From Onthophagus taurus (Eukaryota > Arthropoda > Insecta > Coleoptera > Scarabaeidae), in the NCBI RefSeq assembly GCF_036711975.1, contig NC_091967.1, forward strand, positions 20,336,001 to 20,400,000: a DNA stretch of 64,000 nucleotides. The letters are read 5' to 3'. The translations under genes and the position numbers were made by a program. The stretch's first letter is position 1. Each line of letters begins with the position of its first letter. Shown piece after piece: positions 21,701 through 32,289 of the stretch. The notes beneath the pieces are model-generated. The model saw only the letters and a program-made list of their open reading frames with translations. It was not told the origin of the DNA and made no database searches.

Positions 21701-22791
21701 CCAACCCGTTTTGAACAATAACTTTTAGTTTTCGAGAAAACAATATTTGAAGTTTTGATAAAATTTTCAATGTTGTAATTTTCATCGATAACTTTCATAA
21801 TTCGCTATAAAATTCATTTCTTGAAGGACCCTTGTGGAAATATCACGAATTATTAATTAAAGTATCCTCTTTTTAATGCAAAAAGCCGTTTTGAAAAATC
21901 TCTTTTAGTTTTTGAGAAATAAATTTTTGAAGTGATCGACAACTTTTTGAATTTTGTAATTTTCCCCGATTAAGTTTTAAAAATTCGTATAAAATCCATT
22001 TCTTGGAATATAAGTATGAAAATTTTCCAAAATGTTAATAAAGGCGTCCTCTTTCCAATGAACCAACCCGTTTTGAACAATAACTTTTAGTTTTCGAGAA
22101 AACAATATTTGAAGTTTTGATAAAATTTTCAATGTTGTAATTTTCATCGATAACTTTCATAATTCGCTATAAAATTCATTTCTTGAAGGACCCTTGTGGA
22201 AATATCACGAATTATTAATTAAAGTATCCTCTTTTTAATGCAAAAAGCCGTTTTGAAAAATCTTTTAGTTTTTGAGAAATAAATTTTTGAAGTGATCGAC
22301 AACTTTTTGAATTTTGTAATTTTCCCCGATTAAGTTTTAAAAATTCGTATAAAATCCATTTCTTGGAATATAAGTATGAAAATTTTCCAAAATGTTAATA
22401 AAGGTGTCCTCTTTCCAATGAATTAACCCGTTTTGAAAAATAACTTTTAGTTTTTGAGAAAACAATATTTGAAGTTTTGATAAAATTTTCGATGTTGCAA
22501 TTTTCATCGATAATTTTCAAAATTCGCTATAAAATTAATTTCTTGAAGGATCCTTGTGGAAATATCGCCAATTATTAATTAAAGTATCCTCTTTGTAGAG
22601 TTGCTTCGTTAGTTGTATGTATGTATATATTGACATATCTTATCAGCTTTCTTATTAATTTTATTTCAATGTAGGGTCAGAAATGTACCAGAAATTATAA
22701 CCATAATGGCCGGATTGATATGCCGGATATCCCGCCGAAGGGGATCCGAATATCCGGTTTTTTCACAAAATCACTATCCGTTCCATCACTA
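18726..22791 (-). mobile_element. hAT-like element carrying a satellite array, copy 2
   Basis: The ends are TAGTGGTGGAACGGATA (left) and the inverse of TAGTGATGGAACGGATA (right), flanked by an 8-bp near-duplication. TAGTG fits the hAT terminal rule YARNG. The right 190 bp, read on the minus strand, holds GGATATCCGG-rich subterminal sequence and then the same ~120-bp lead-in as copy 1 before the array. Orientation is opposite to copy 1. At 4066 bp the extra length over copy 1 is array expansion. No coding capacity. Confidence 0.88.
18780..22600 (-). repeat. ~360-bp tandem array, ~10.5 units, highly homogeneous
   Basis: Units on + start GTTAATAAAGGYGTCCTCTT at about 18788, 19148, 19508, 19870, 20232, 20592, 20952, 21312, 21672, 22034 and 22394. 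Central units are nearly identical and differ at a few linked sites: GGCG/AACCAACC versus GGTG/AATTAACC, GACTC versus GACCC, and ATCTTTTAG versus ATCTCTTTTAG (2-bp indel, giving 360 or 362 bp). The last partial unit (22480-22600) is clearly diverged and closer to copy 1. Each unit is an A/B dimer of ~180-bp monomers. Confidence 0.95.
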
Positions 22792-22799
22792 CATAAAAT
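22792..22799. repeat. 8-bp target duplication, right (CATAAAAT)
   Basis: Right partner of 18718-18725. Confidence 0.75.
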
Positions 22800-23001
22800 C
22801 AACATATGGTAACAATCCCCTCGATAGCTTATCAGGAGGATGGTGAAAGTGGTCCTTAATGAGATTAAAGTTGACGCAAAACTAGCCTCATTTAAAGTTT
22901 CATAAGAGTATTTAAGATACATACAATCAAAATCTATTAAATATCAATCAAGATAATAATTTTTAGATGTAATTTATTTTAATAAATTTTATTTTTTTTA
23001 G

Positions 23002-24326
23002 CTAACTTATCAATTTTATCCTGTGGTATGATGGAAGCATGGACATCCCCAGTACTTCCAAAAATGCTCGATCCTAATCGCACCGATGACAATCCATTAG
23101 GTCGAGTGATAACGCAAGATGAGGAAAGTTGGATCGGAGCTTTAATATCTATCGGCGCATCCGCAGGTCCATTTATAGCGGCTTTTGCGGCGGATCATAT
23201 CGGAAGGAAGTGGACCTTACTAGCCCTGGGAGTTCCTCTAGCAGCCTCCTTCATCATGTTGGTCTTTTCTAATACAATCGGAATGATTTATACGGCGCGA
23301 ACATTATCCGGTATCTCGGTTGGAGGAGTTTTCGCAGTTCTACCAACTTACATAGCCGAAGTATCAGAAGTGAAAATTCGTGGGATGATGTCAACAACAA
23401 TGAACAATTTTGAAGTATCTGGAATGTTATTGGCTTACGTAATTGGACCATATGTTTCGATAAAATTGTTTAATATCTTGTGCGCTTTGGTACCATTATT
23501 GTTCCTATTGTGTTTCTTGCCTATGCCGGAATCGCCTTATTACTTAATAGCGAAAGATAGAAAAGGTTCAGCTAAAGAATGTTTGAAGAAGTTGAGGATC
23601 GGATCCACGGATAGTAAGGTGGAGAAAGAGTTGGAAGAGATTAAAGAATGTGTAGATCAATATTTAGGGAGTAAATACACTGATATAATATCAAGTAAAA
23701 GTAATTTAAAAGCTTTATTAATAAGTTTAGGATTAATAACAGCCCAACAATTATCTGGAGTAAATATCGTTACTTTTTACACTCAACTAATTTTCGAAGC
23801 AACTGGAAGTAGTATTCCCGCCGAGATATCATCAATTATAATCGGTGCTGTTCAAGTTATAGCAGCTTTCATAACACCTTTAGTCGTTGATAAACTAGGT
23901 AGACGAGTTTTATTAATGATTTCAGCAATAGGAGCTTTAATTAGTGAAGCTCCACTGGGATTGTATTTTCATTTAAAGAATAACGACGTCGATGTCGAGA
24001 ATATTTACTGGCTTCCAGTTGTATGTTTGATAGTCTACATGATCGTTTTCAACTTTGGCTTTGGACCTCTACCTTGGACGATTATGTCCGAACTTTTTCC
24101 AGATAACATGAAAGCAGTAGCCACGTCACTCACATCTTTCCTCTGCTGGATCTTATCCTTTATCATCACCAAGTATTTCGAATCAGTGTCCGGGTATATC
24201 GGTATCGGCGGATCGTTCTGGATTTTTTCCGGTTTCAATTTACTTGCAGCCTTTTTCATCTATTTCTTCGTGCCGGAAACGAAGGGAAAGACGTTTCAAG
24301 AGATTCAGAACGATCTGCAGCGCTGA
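23002..24326 (+). CDS. Tret1-like sugar transporter, exon 2 (facilitated trehalose/sugar transporter)
   Basis: The joined protein is 460 aa, normal for insect Tret1-like members of the MFS sugar-porter family, which move trehalose or glucose passively across the plasma membrane. Family landmarks are all present: GRKW between helices 2 and 3 (res ~87), AEVSEVKIRG after helix 4, PESPYYL after helix 6 (~195), QQLSGVN in helix 7 (~268), DKLGRR between helices 8 and 9 (~317), GFGPLPW in helix 10 (~372) and PETKGKTF at the C-terminus (~444). The central loop (~205-250) is Lys/Glu-rich. The start ATG inside this exon (23028) is not the true start; exon 1 supplies the N-terminus. The frame is intact with no stops, so the gene is probably functional. 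Exact substrate cannot be told from sequence. Confidence 0.95.
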
Positions 24327-25080
24327 TGAACACTTTTATTTCAAATGTTATAAGTAATTTTAATAAAAAGAAAAGCCGTTTGTTTCCTTCCTTTGTTGTT
24401 AGATCTTATTTATTGTATAAACAATAGGTTTGTGTAATTTTATGATATGTTGTTTTATAACATTCGCACAAAATATAGTATTTATTTTTTTAATTTTTTA
24501 AGGGTTTTATTTTATTTCTTGATTATATAAAACTTTTTCTTTACCATATTCTTAGAGGTGATATCTTTGTTATGTTTTCCATAACAAACAGTTTCCTGTT
24601 GTCAAATAAGTTACATAAACTTATACAGCAGATAGTGTATAATTACATTAATAAGAAATAAACAACATTTTTAGAGAGCTAACTGTAAAGGAGGAGGAAA
24701 AATCTAAGCGAATATTTTACTAGGCCAAGCGATCGCCGGAAAGATGGAAAGTTGGTAGGTTTAATGAAATCTCAAGTTATTTCTTCCAACCTTCTGTATC
24801 TAAGGTTTTTTTTCCATCTTTGACAATTATTATCAACTTTTTAGTTGAGTGGTCTTCATTTTCTTCAGTTCAGAAAGTCATTGCAATACAACATTAACAC
24901 TTTACATGATAATTCATTGGACACAGCCATCAATACACCTTCGCCATTCTTTCAACATTACAAAGTCTATCACCTCTAAAGTGTTAATCACACGAATGCA
25001 AACGCATGGCTGTTGTAGTGTTTCTTCATATAAACCAGGGCTTTAATAGAGACAACTAATAACATTGTATGTAATTAAGT
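24327..25080. other. 3' flank of the transporter
   Basis: An AATAAA lies at 24362-24367, 36 bases after the stop, and is a likely polyadenylation signal. The rest is AT-rich without recognisable genes. Confidence 0.5.
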
Positions 25081-25084
25081 TTTA

Positions 25085-25335
25085 AGTCATCTATTAGTAG
25101 CATTTAGTCTTCTGACAGCAGTATGTATTCTTATTCTAACAATGTCTAGTCCTCTACTCTACATCTACTCTTTTAACAGCAGAATCTAGTCTTCTGCAAA
25201 GAGTGGGTAGTCTTCTGCAGACAGTATCTGGCCTTCAATTAGCAGAGTCTAGTCTTCTATTAACAGTGTCTAGTCTTCTTGCAGCGGTATTTAAACTTCT
25301 GAAAGCAGTATTAAGTCTTTTGCCAGCAGTATTAT
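25085..25335. repeat. TAGTCTTCTG minisatellite, locus 2
   Basis: At least eight imperfect ~23-base units of the type CAGTATCTAGTCTTCTG. The distal part (~25150-25395) is also closely similar to 28810-29035, including the non-repetitive tail CTTGTAACTGTTTTCATTTA-like sequence, so these two loci share a duplicated block. Confidence 0.8.
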
Positions 25336-25589
25336 ACAACAAAACTAAGTGAACTATTTCAACAAATTGTAACTGTTTTCATTTATAATTTTTCAGTTGT
25401 TTTTGACTGAAAAATGGTTCTGAAATGGTTGAATTAATTCAACCCTACTTTATATGAATACAGGAATGTACTTAACGAAAGTTATAGAAAAATAAAAAAA
25501 AATAAATGTTAATGTAATAGGCCTTATTAATTTAGGTAACTTAATTAAGCAAAATTAACATAACTTACATATGTTAAGTTATGAGACTG

Positions 25590-26118
25590 TGAGATTTAAT
25601 GTAATAGAATAACTCCATAAAAGTTCGAGTTCGGCGATTGAGTAAATATTTCTCGTCGTACTCCTTTTTAAAGGCTTGTCAATATGGCACAACACAGCTT
25701 CCCATTCGTATTCCAATTTATCCACTTTTTCTGGCCATTTCCAGAGTCGCCCAAACTTTTGCATTGCTGAAATAGTAGCAGCCGTTTCAGAAACATCAGT
25801 AATAACATACTACATATTCTCCTAATTTTCTCTCTACTGTTTCTTTAAGATTTCTCTTCTGCATGTTTTCTCCGCCGTTCTCATCTCTACATTCACTTTT
25901 ATTGTCGGATAGCATCTCATCCATATTTGAGTCAGAATTGTCTTCGTATCCATCCGCTTTGGAGCCTTTTTCTTACGCTGCTGAACTTTTTCTTGTTTCG
26001 CTTTATCGTTTTCTTCTCTTTTCCTTTGTCTCTCGGTAACACGTTTCACTTTCCTTTTTTCTAATTCTTCCTTTTTTGCAAATTTTGTAAAATATTCTTG
26101 ACACAGCTGTTCTGACAC
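25590..26118 (-). pseudogene. C-terminal part of a Tigger/Jerky-like transposase (probable)
   Basis: The minus strand has a Lys/Glu/Arg-rich helical stretch (EYFTKFAKKEELEKRKVKRV, then REENDKAKQEKVQQRKKKAPKR). After frame changes comes MQKFGRLWKWPEKVDKLEYE followed by EWEAVLCHIDKPLKRSTTRN. The pattern of a basic tail plus a small W/P-rich C-terminal module resembles the tails of pogo/Tigger-type transposases in insects. The catalytic domain is not present here. Assignment is tentative. Confidence 0.5.
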
Positions 26119-26153
26119 GATAGAGACTTCCTTGTATGTACAATTCGCATATA

Positions 26154-26545
26154 CAGTGCTAGCGTAAAGTAACCCCCCCCCTGTTTAACTTCCGAACAAA
26201 TTGAGATATCACTATGAACAAAAAAACGTCAGTTTCTATATTTTATCAGCACAAATATTTTCTTATGGAAAATTTTGCCATCACTTTTAGTTTTTCCGGA
26301 AAATAGATCAACTTTGTTTTTTTAAATGGAACACCCAGTATATTATGGTATCTTCCGAAAGATGAAAACAATACGAATCCAACGGTACCTCACAATCAAA
26401 TATCGGTTTATTAGTTTTTCGCATAAAAATTAAACAAAATGCGGAATTTTGCCGGAAAAACCAACGTATCTTCGTCGACTACCTGTCGTAATGCAATCGG
26501 CCAGGTAAATGGTGGACGGTAGGTTTACGGTCGGTATACGCTCGA
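26154..26545 (+). repeat. Left long terminal inverted repeat
   Basis: Inverted relative to 27950-28339. Shared words include ATACTGGGTGTTCCATTTAA-type sequence, AAACCGATATTTGATTGTGA and GGTAGTCGACGAAGATACG-like stretches. Confidence 0.88.
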
Positions 26546-26789
26546 GCTAAGACGGATTTAAAATTGCAAGTTCAATTACTTATTTTTTTTAGAAATGAAA
26601 TAAAAGTTGATTGGAAGTATATTAAATTTATGAATTAATCATATTTTATAAAAAAATATTTATAAAGAAAAAAAGTCAATATAAGAAATGAAATTTTCTT
26701 ATTAAAGATTTTGCTAGTATAGGTAACGGTTGAAAAATTTGCTTAGTGTTGTTATTGAATAATAAAAGAATTTTTTATTTATTAAGAAT

Positions 26790-27709
26790 CAACTATTAAG
26801 TAAATTGTTCGATATGATTACGTTGAACTTCTAGGCAGTGGTACCATCTTTGTAGTGTTTCCTCTCTCACACGGCTTAACATGTGATCAATATTTTGGCA
26901 GACGTCAATAATTTTTTGTTTTAAATCCTCAATACTACCCAACGGAATTTCATATACCTTGGATTTTAGATAACCCCATAAAAAGAAATCTAAAGGTGTC
27001 AGATCTGGTGATCTTGTTGTCCATTAAAATTTTTATCAAAATAATTTCGTACCATTGGCGCATAATGTGGAGGTGCTCCGTCTTGATGAAACACTAGTTC
27101 CATTTCAAAATCGTCAGAATTCTGTTGTACAATTTGCAAAAGTCTTGAAAAAAAAACATTTACTTTCTAATGAAATTGAGTGATAACGTCACGATATTGA
27201 TGTGGATTAACATCACGGCGATGCAATTTTCCACCCAAAAAGAAAGTACATTCATCACTGAAACAAATATGTTTCAAGTGTAATCGATTTCGTTCAACCA
27301 TATTTGTCATTAGCTCACAAAATTCTGTTCTTCTATATCAGGGTCACCTTCTGTTAATTCATGAAGCATTTTTATTTAAAATGGGTGATATTTATTCATC
27401 TTTAAGTATTTCCACGTCGTCCAACAACGACGCGGAAATATTTAACACATCACACGTTGATGCGATAGCAGCAGACGACATCATGGGCACATTAAATACT
27501 TCTGTTAATATCTGACGACCAGTTCTTTTGCGGTCTTCGACGCTTCCAGTTTCCAAAAACTTATTCACAAGCTCTCTTAAATATTTTCGACTAATTGGAT
27601 GTTCAGGAAATCGTTTCTTAAATTGTCGCTCTGTTTCATGTAGATTTCTGTCAGCACGAGCGAATATTAAAATTGCTTTGATATTGTGCTCTAAACTCCT
27701 TCTAGCCAT
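26790..27709 (-). pseudogene. Tc1/mariner-type transposase, broken
   Basis: The ATG at 27709 starts a 105-codon frame with a helix-turn-helix region (FARADRNLHETERQFKKRF, then VNKFLETGSVEDRKRTGR), as in insect mariner-like transposases. Further along the minus strand (near 27110-26990) the DDE-domain signature FHQDGAPPHYAPMVRNYFD appears in another frame, with stops following. The catalytic Asp in QDGAPPHYA is visible, but frameshifts inactivate the gene. Confidence 0.82.
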
Positions 27710-27949
27710 TTTGATCTCGCCTTTCTTTGGTTATACTTGGTCGGGTAGAATTCAAAGATAGAAATGAAGGAAAATATTTGCATGCTGCCTTAAATACAAA
27801 ATTTCAAAGTACCTACAAACTTTAAAATTGTTGTTGTGACCATTTTTTCTTAGAAGTTTTAAAAAGAACTTTCTTTTTATCCTTTTCTTGTATTGATTGT
27901 TTCATAAAAACATTCTAAAAGAATTGCTGATTTTAACCCTGCTTAATCC

Positions 27950-28339
27950 GAGCGTAGACCGACCTTTAACTGACCGTCCACCATTTATCTGGCCCATTGT
28001 ATCTCGACAGGTAGTCAACGAAGATACGTTGGTTTTTCCGGCGAAATTCCGCATTTTGTTTAATTTTTATGTAAAAAACTAATAAACCGATATTTGATTG
28101 TGAGGTATCGTTGAATTCGTATTGTTTTATTCTTTCGAAAGATACCATAATATACTGGGTGTTCCATTTAAAAAAACAAAGCTGTTCCATTTTTCGGAAA
28201 AACTAAAAGTGATACCAAAATTTTCCATAAGAAAATATTTGTGCTGATAAAATATAGAAACTGACGTTTTTTTGTTCATATTGATATCTCAATCTGTTCA
28301 GAAGTTAAACAGGGGGGGGGTTACTTTACGCTAGCACTG
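27950..28339 (-). repeat. Right long terminal inverted repeat
   Basis: Inverted copy of 26154-26545. Confidence 0.88.
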
Positions 28340-28344
28340 TATAT

Positions 28345-28790
28345 ATTCTATTGTCTGTGTGATATTGTCCGGTATATCTCTATTATATAACAGGTGCGTT
28401 ACATACTCGATACTTTTCTCAATTATTTGACGCAGGATGAATACTCCATTACTGCATGATCTTCGAAATCCTTGTTGTTTGTCAGTAAGCAAAGTGAGTG
28501 TGTGAATTTCAGTGCTATGTCTAATAACTGTATACCTCGATATTTGTTTAATTCTATCACCTTTCTTAAACATGCGCATCATCACAACTGCCTTTCCAGG
28601 TATCAGGTATTTTATTTTGTAGTAGGACTTTTTGAATCAGATTTGTTAGTACTTGTATTAATCTCCGGCCGACATCTGCAAACGTTATTTGTATATCTTG
28701 TCTGATCTGTATTATATCAGCATTTCTACGCTCAATCTTTCCTTTGAACAGGTTCTTGGGTGTGTAAATCTTGTATATGTTCAATCAATT
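28345..28790 (-). pseudogene. Non-LTR reverse transcriptase fragment
   Basis: Minus-strand frames give LIQKVLLQNKIPDTWKGS, then MFKKGDRIKQISRYTVI (the PIFKKGDRxxCxNYRGI block) and LTDKQQGFRRSCSNGVF followed by LRQIIEKSIEY (the QxGFRxGRSxxDxIF block). These are the fingers and early palm of an insect endonuclease-reverse transcriptase. It directly abuts the TA of the Tc1-type element. Confidence 0.78.
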
Positions 28791-28794
28791 CTTG

Positions 28795-28970
28795 AGTCTT
28801 CTACAAGGAGAGTCTAGCCTTCTACTCTGCATCTACATCTACTCTTTTAACAGTTGAATTTAGTCTTTTACAGACAGTATCTGGTCTTCTATTAACAGTG
28901 TCTAGTCTTCTTCCAGCGGTATTTAAACTTCTGAAAGCAGTATTAAGTCTTTAGCCAGCAATACTATACG
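28795..28970. repeat. TAGTCTTCTG minisatellite, locus 3
   Basis: Five to six imperfect units. Closely parallel to locus 2, including the 60 bases after the array (to ~29035), indicating segmental duplication rather than independent arrays. Confidence 0.75.
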
Positions 28971-29035
28971 ACAAAATTAAGTTAACTATCTAAACAACTT
29001 GTAACTGTTTTCATTTACAATTTTTCTATGAAATT

Positions 29036-29514
29036 ACTTAAAAAGGAATATCGTATTTTTTAATTATTAATATCTGTATCAATCTTAATCTCTGATCTAC
29101 ATCGGTTAATTAATGATAACAGTAATTGGTCCGAACATATTTTCAAATGTTTCACTGACACTTTCAACTGATGTAACCTAACGTATATTTACAAATACAT
29201 CTTTCAACGACAAAAATTAATATATATTAAGCTTTAGCGAAATTACATCACTGTGTGGAACTTTATCTAAACACCCCTTGGTAGCTTTTCATGTAAATGT
29301 AGACTTTAAATAAAAATAAATTAATAATTTTTAATAAAAAAAATTTGTTGTACAGTTTCTAGTCATCAATTAGAAGCATGTAGTGTTTTGTTTTATATGT
29401 ATTTGTATCATCTATATGTAGGCATATTCTCTAATTTATACTATATACTTCTCTGTACACAATATTCAGTCATGTATAAAGTAGGCAGTTAAGTATCAAA
29501 GTTTAGCCAAGGGT
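29036..29514. other. AT-rich non-coding stretch
   Basis: No gene or structured repeat recognised between minisatellite loci 3 and 4. Confidence 0.5.
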
Positions 29515-29700
29515 TTTATTGGTAGTATCTAGTTTTCTACCAGCAGAATCTAGTACTCTGCAATGAATTGGCAATCTTGTGCATGCAGTATCTATTCCTC
29601 TATTAGCAGTGTCCAGTCTTCCATTAGCGATATTTATTCTTGTGCCAACAGTATCTAGTTTCCTGATAGCAGTATTAAATCTTCATCCAGTGTTGTCAGG
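29515..29700. repeat. TAGTCTTCTG minisatellite, locus 4
   Basis: About six diverged units (GTATCTAGTTTTCTACCAGC and similar). Confidence 0.7.
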
Positions 29701-29819
29701 CATAATTTTTTCATGATAATGTATTTTTTACGTCCAAAACAATGTTTAATTATTATTCGTTTACAACTATCGACATGTCAAATGTGGAGTGTAACCATTA
29801 GTTTGACGTTCTTCTTGGT

Positions 29820-30650
29820 AAATACTTTTTGTTCTTCATAAAGAGGCTAAACCCTATTCTTTCCTCGATTTTGTTCTCATCTATATGCTGTCATTCCATC
29901 TTTTTCTTGGGTGTTCAATATTTCTTCTGCCGTCAGATAATTTCGTGATGAGTCTGTTTGTTGACATTCTATTGATGTGTTTAATTCTTGATATTTCTCG
30001 TTAATCCCAACTGGTGTCCCAAAAAATTTTCCGAAATCCATCTTAGAATTTTCATCTCAGCTGTCTCAAGAAGTCTTCTTGTTTTTGATATTGTCGCCTT
30101 GTCGTTGTTTTGTACATTCTTGTTTTTGTGGTTCGATTAATATGTTTGTTTTCCTATGGATATTTCCATATTACATTTGCTCCCTATTGTGTTAAAAATA
30201 TTTGTAAGTCTTTGAAGATCGTCTTCATATTCTGCAAAAAGCAGCGCATCGTCTGCATAACATATTTTTCAGAGTTCTTCATCGCCTATTCTATATCCAC
30301 GTCTTACCTTGATTCTTCTGTTGTTGTCTCATTATTCTCCACTACTCTTTGTGCCCCAAAGAATTTTTCCCAGTAACCATTATTAATGGATTTTACTGGC
30401 AAGTTTGTTTCATTTCGAATTAGTTTATAGGTTTCGTGGACTTCTCATGTTTTTAGTGTTCTGCAGTTTAAATAGACTTTTCCTTACTTATTTATTTTTC
30501 ATTTCTTGGCAAAACCATGGTGTTCTGTAGTTACCTCTGCTGCTGTTTACTGTGATAATTCATTTGTGTTTATGTCTTTTTCATTATTCACTATTAACTG
30601 GATTTAATTCGAGATCTATCATAGATTTTTGGCTCTAGAGTTAAGTAGTT
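29820..30650 (-). pseudogene. Non-LTR reverse transcriptase fragment, C-terminal half
   Basis: The minus strand near 30290-30180 encodes CYADDALLFAEYEDDLQRL (catalytic YADD), and near 30065-29970 it encodes ETAEMKILRWISENFLGHQ, the AEMKxLRWxxGxTxxD block downstream. Stops interrupt both. Same broad class as the scraps at 12259-12655 and 28345-28790. Confidence 0.75.
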
Positions 30651-31275
30651 AAATTAATTATCATTGTGATCAATCAACTGTTTTTTTAATTAGTAATTAC
30701 TGACGCAAATCCAGATAAACATAACCAACCTTAAAGGCCGTTTGACGCAAATACGAAATTTTACATCAAGTACAGTACAATAGCAATCAATACCAATTAG
30801 GGTACAGACTCAAAAAAAAATATGCATGACATTGAAAATGTCACGAAAATTTGATGAATGGAATATATGTACATAATTATCATCACAAACATACATGCAT
30901 ATTGTGACAACATCGACTCCTTTATCTAATCAAAGAGGTATTGAAGAGATATATTCTATGGAAGATTTTTTTAAACCATTTCGTTTATTACAATAAAGAT
31001 TATTATTATTATTGTCACAGTAATTAATTCTTAGTACCGTAATCTGACTATGACAAAATAAGATTTTTATACTGATTTTTGCGAAATTTCTATGTGTAAA
31101 CAATTAAGATTTAATCTAAAAGACATTTACAAGATAGATGAATTCGTTTTAGATTAATATCACAACAAGATTTATGCGCCTTCAAAAAGCTTAAATTTTA
31201 TTTAGCTGATTTTTTATTATTATTAACTTAATATCTATCATCACTTATGGTGGTTTTCATCTATTTTTTTTTACT
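30651..31275. other. AT-rich non-coding stretch
   Basis: No gene or repeat seen beyond a short ATT run near 31003. Confidence 0.45.
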
Positions 31276-31279
31276 GAAA

Positions 31280-31345
31280 ATGGTGGGAGATGTGCCTCAA
31301 AACAAACTACAACTGATAAATACTCTTTTTCGTTTCGTTCGTTGG
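31280..31345 (+). other. Possible short exon with strong splice donor
   Basis: An ATG at ~31281 reads MVGDVPQNKLQLINTLFRFV and then meets GTAAGT near 31345. Nothing similar is known to me. The acceptor at ~32110 would put the join out of frame, so it is not a proven coding exon. It could be a non-coding leader. Confidence 0.2.
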
Positions 31346-32109
31346 TAAGTTCTAAGCAAAAATATTTTTGTTTTCCTTAGATCTTTTTTGTTAGGTATTG
31401 TAATTACTTTTTTTACGTTTTGTTTTAAATAAAATCATTACACGATAAAAGCGATCTTAATCTACAATCTGATTATATTATCCTTTTTTATGAAGTGATA
31501 CAATCTTCTTAATAATTGAGTGTTTAATGCGAATCTCCAAAAATTGCACAACAAAAGATTGTATCTACTTAATCTGATAACAGTATTACTTTTTACAGTA
31601 TGATTCAATTAGACAATAAAATAATATTACAAATGATTCATAATCAATAATACCTTTCTACAAAGTTTTCAAGGAGATAAAATCAAATCGAAACTACAAA
31701 TCAAAGCAGCATTTGTAATATACCAAAATACAAATCAAATATTATATGATCCTTTTTGTTATCAACAAATTCGAATGAAATAGCTCCATCAATTTTAAAT
31801 TAAAACGTATACCGGTTAGATCTCGATATTTTCAACCATTTTCGTAATTTGCTTTTATATGTTTCAATGTACACCGTATCAGTTATCTCGAAAACAATAA
31901 AAATGTGAACATTCACACCAATTCACACTGACTGTCGCCAGGCACCATAAAACAATTGTTGTTTATTATAATCAAAGTTATATTTTACTATATTCAACTC
32001 AACTAAAAAAGTTGTTTTTATAAATATCCCAAAAATTAGATTGTAATGTTGGGTATATTTGTGTTAATCAACTTATTTTGATCTCCTATATTTCCCACTG
32101 CTCTATTCT

Positions 32110-32269
32110 CAGATTTGACTACTATGGCAGATTTTAAATCAGTAACGAAAGGAAGGAAGTCATTTAAAAGATCAACTGCGATTTCCACTGCGAGTCTGAT
32201 GGAGGAGAAAAGAAAGAAATTAATTCCTATTTTTAAAAATAAAGATTGTTTTTATCAATTGATTATTTA
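32110..32269 (+). other. Possible short coding exon (MADFKSVTKG...)
   Basis: The sequence CTCTATTCTCAG before ATTTGACTACTATGG looks like a 3' splice site. The ATG opens a 49-codon frame, MADFKSVTKGRKSFKRSTAI, followed by SLMEEKRKKLIPIF. The polar, basic composition looks more protein-like than the surrounding AT-rich DNA. I cannot find a downstream partner; transposons fill the next 7 kb. Confidence 0.25.
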
Positions 32270-32289
32270 ATAGTAATTCGGCAGGTCTT

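Larger units (their letters stand above)
26154..28339 (-). mobile_element. Tc1/mariner-type element with ~390-bp inverted repeats
   Basis: Both ends read CAGTGCTAGCGTAAAGTAAC followed by a run of 8-9 C, flanked by TA on each side (26152-26153 and 28340-28341), the TA duplication expected of IS630-Tc1-mariner transposition. Arms 26154-26545 and 27950-28339 are inverted copies at roughly 90% identity. The interior holds a minus-strand transposase remnant. Confidence 0.9.

Noticed and set aside
12797-22600. CRISPR-like array
   Set aside because: The ~360-bp units are contiguous without spacers and lie in a eukaryotic intron; this is satellite DNA.
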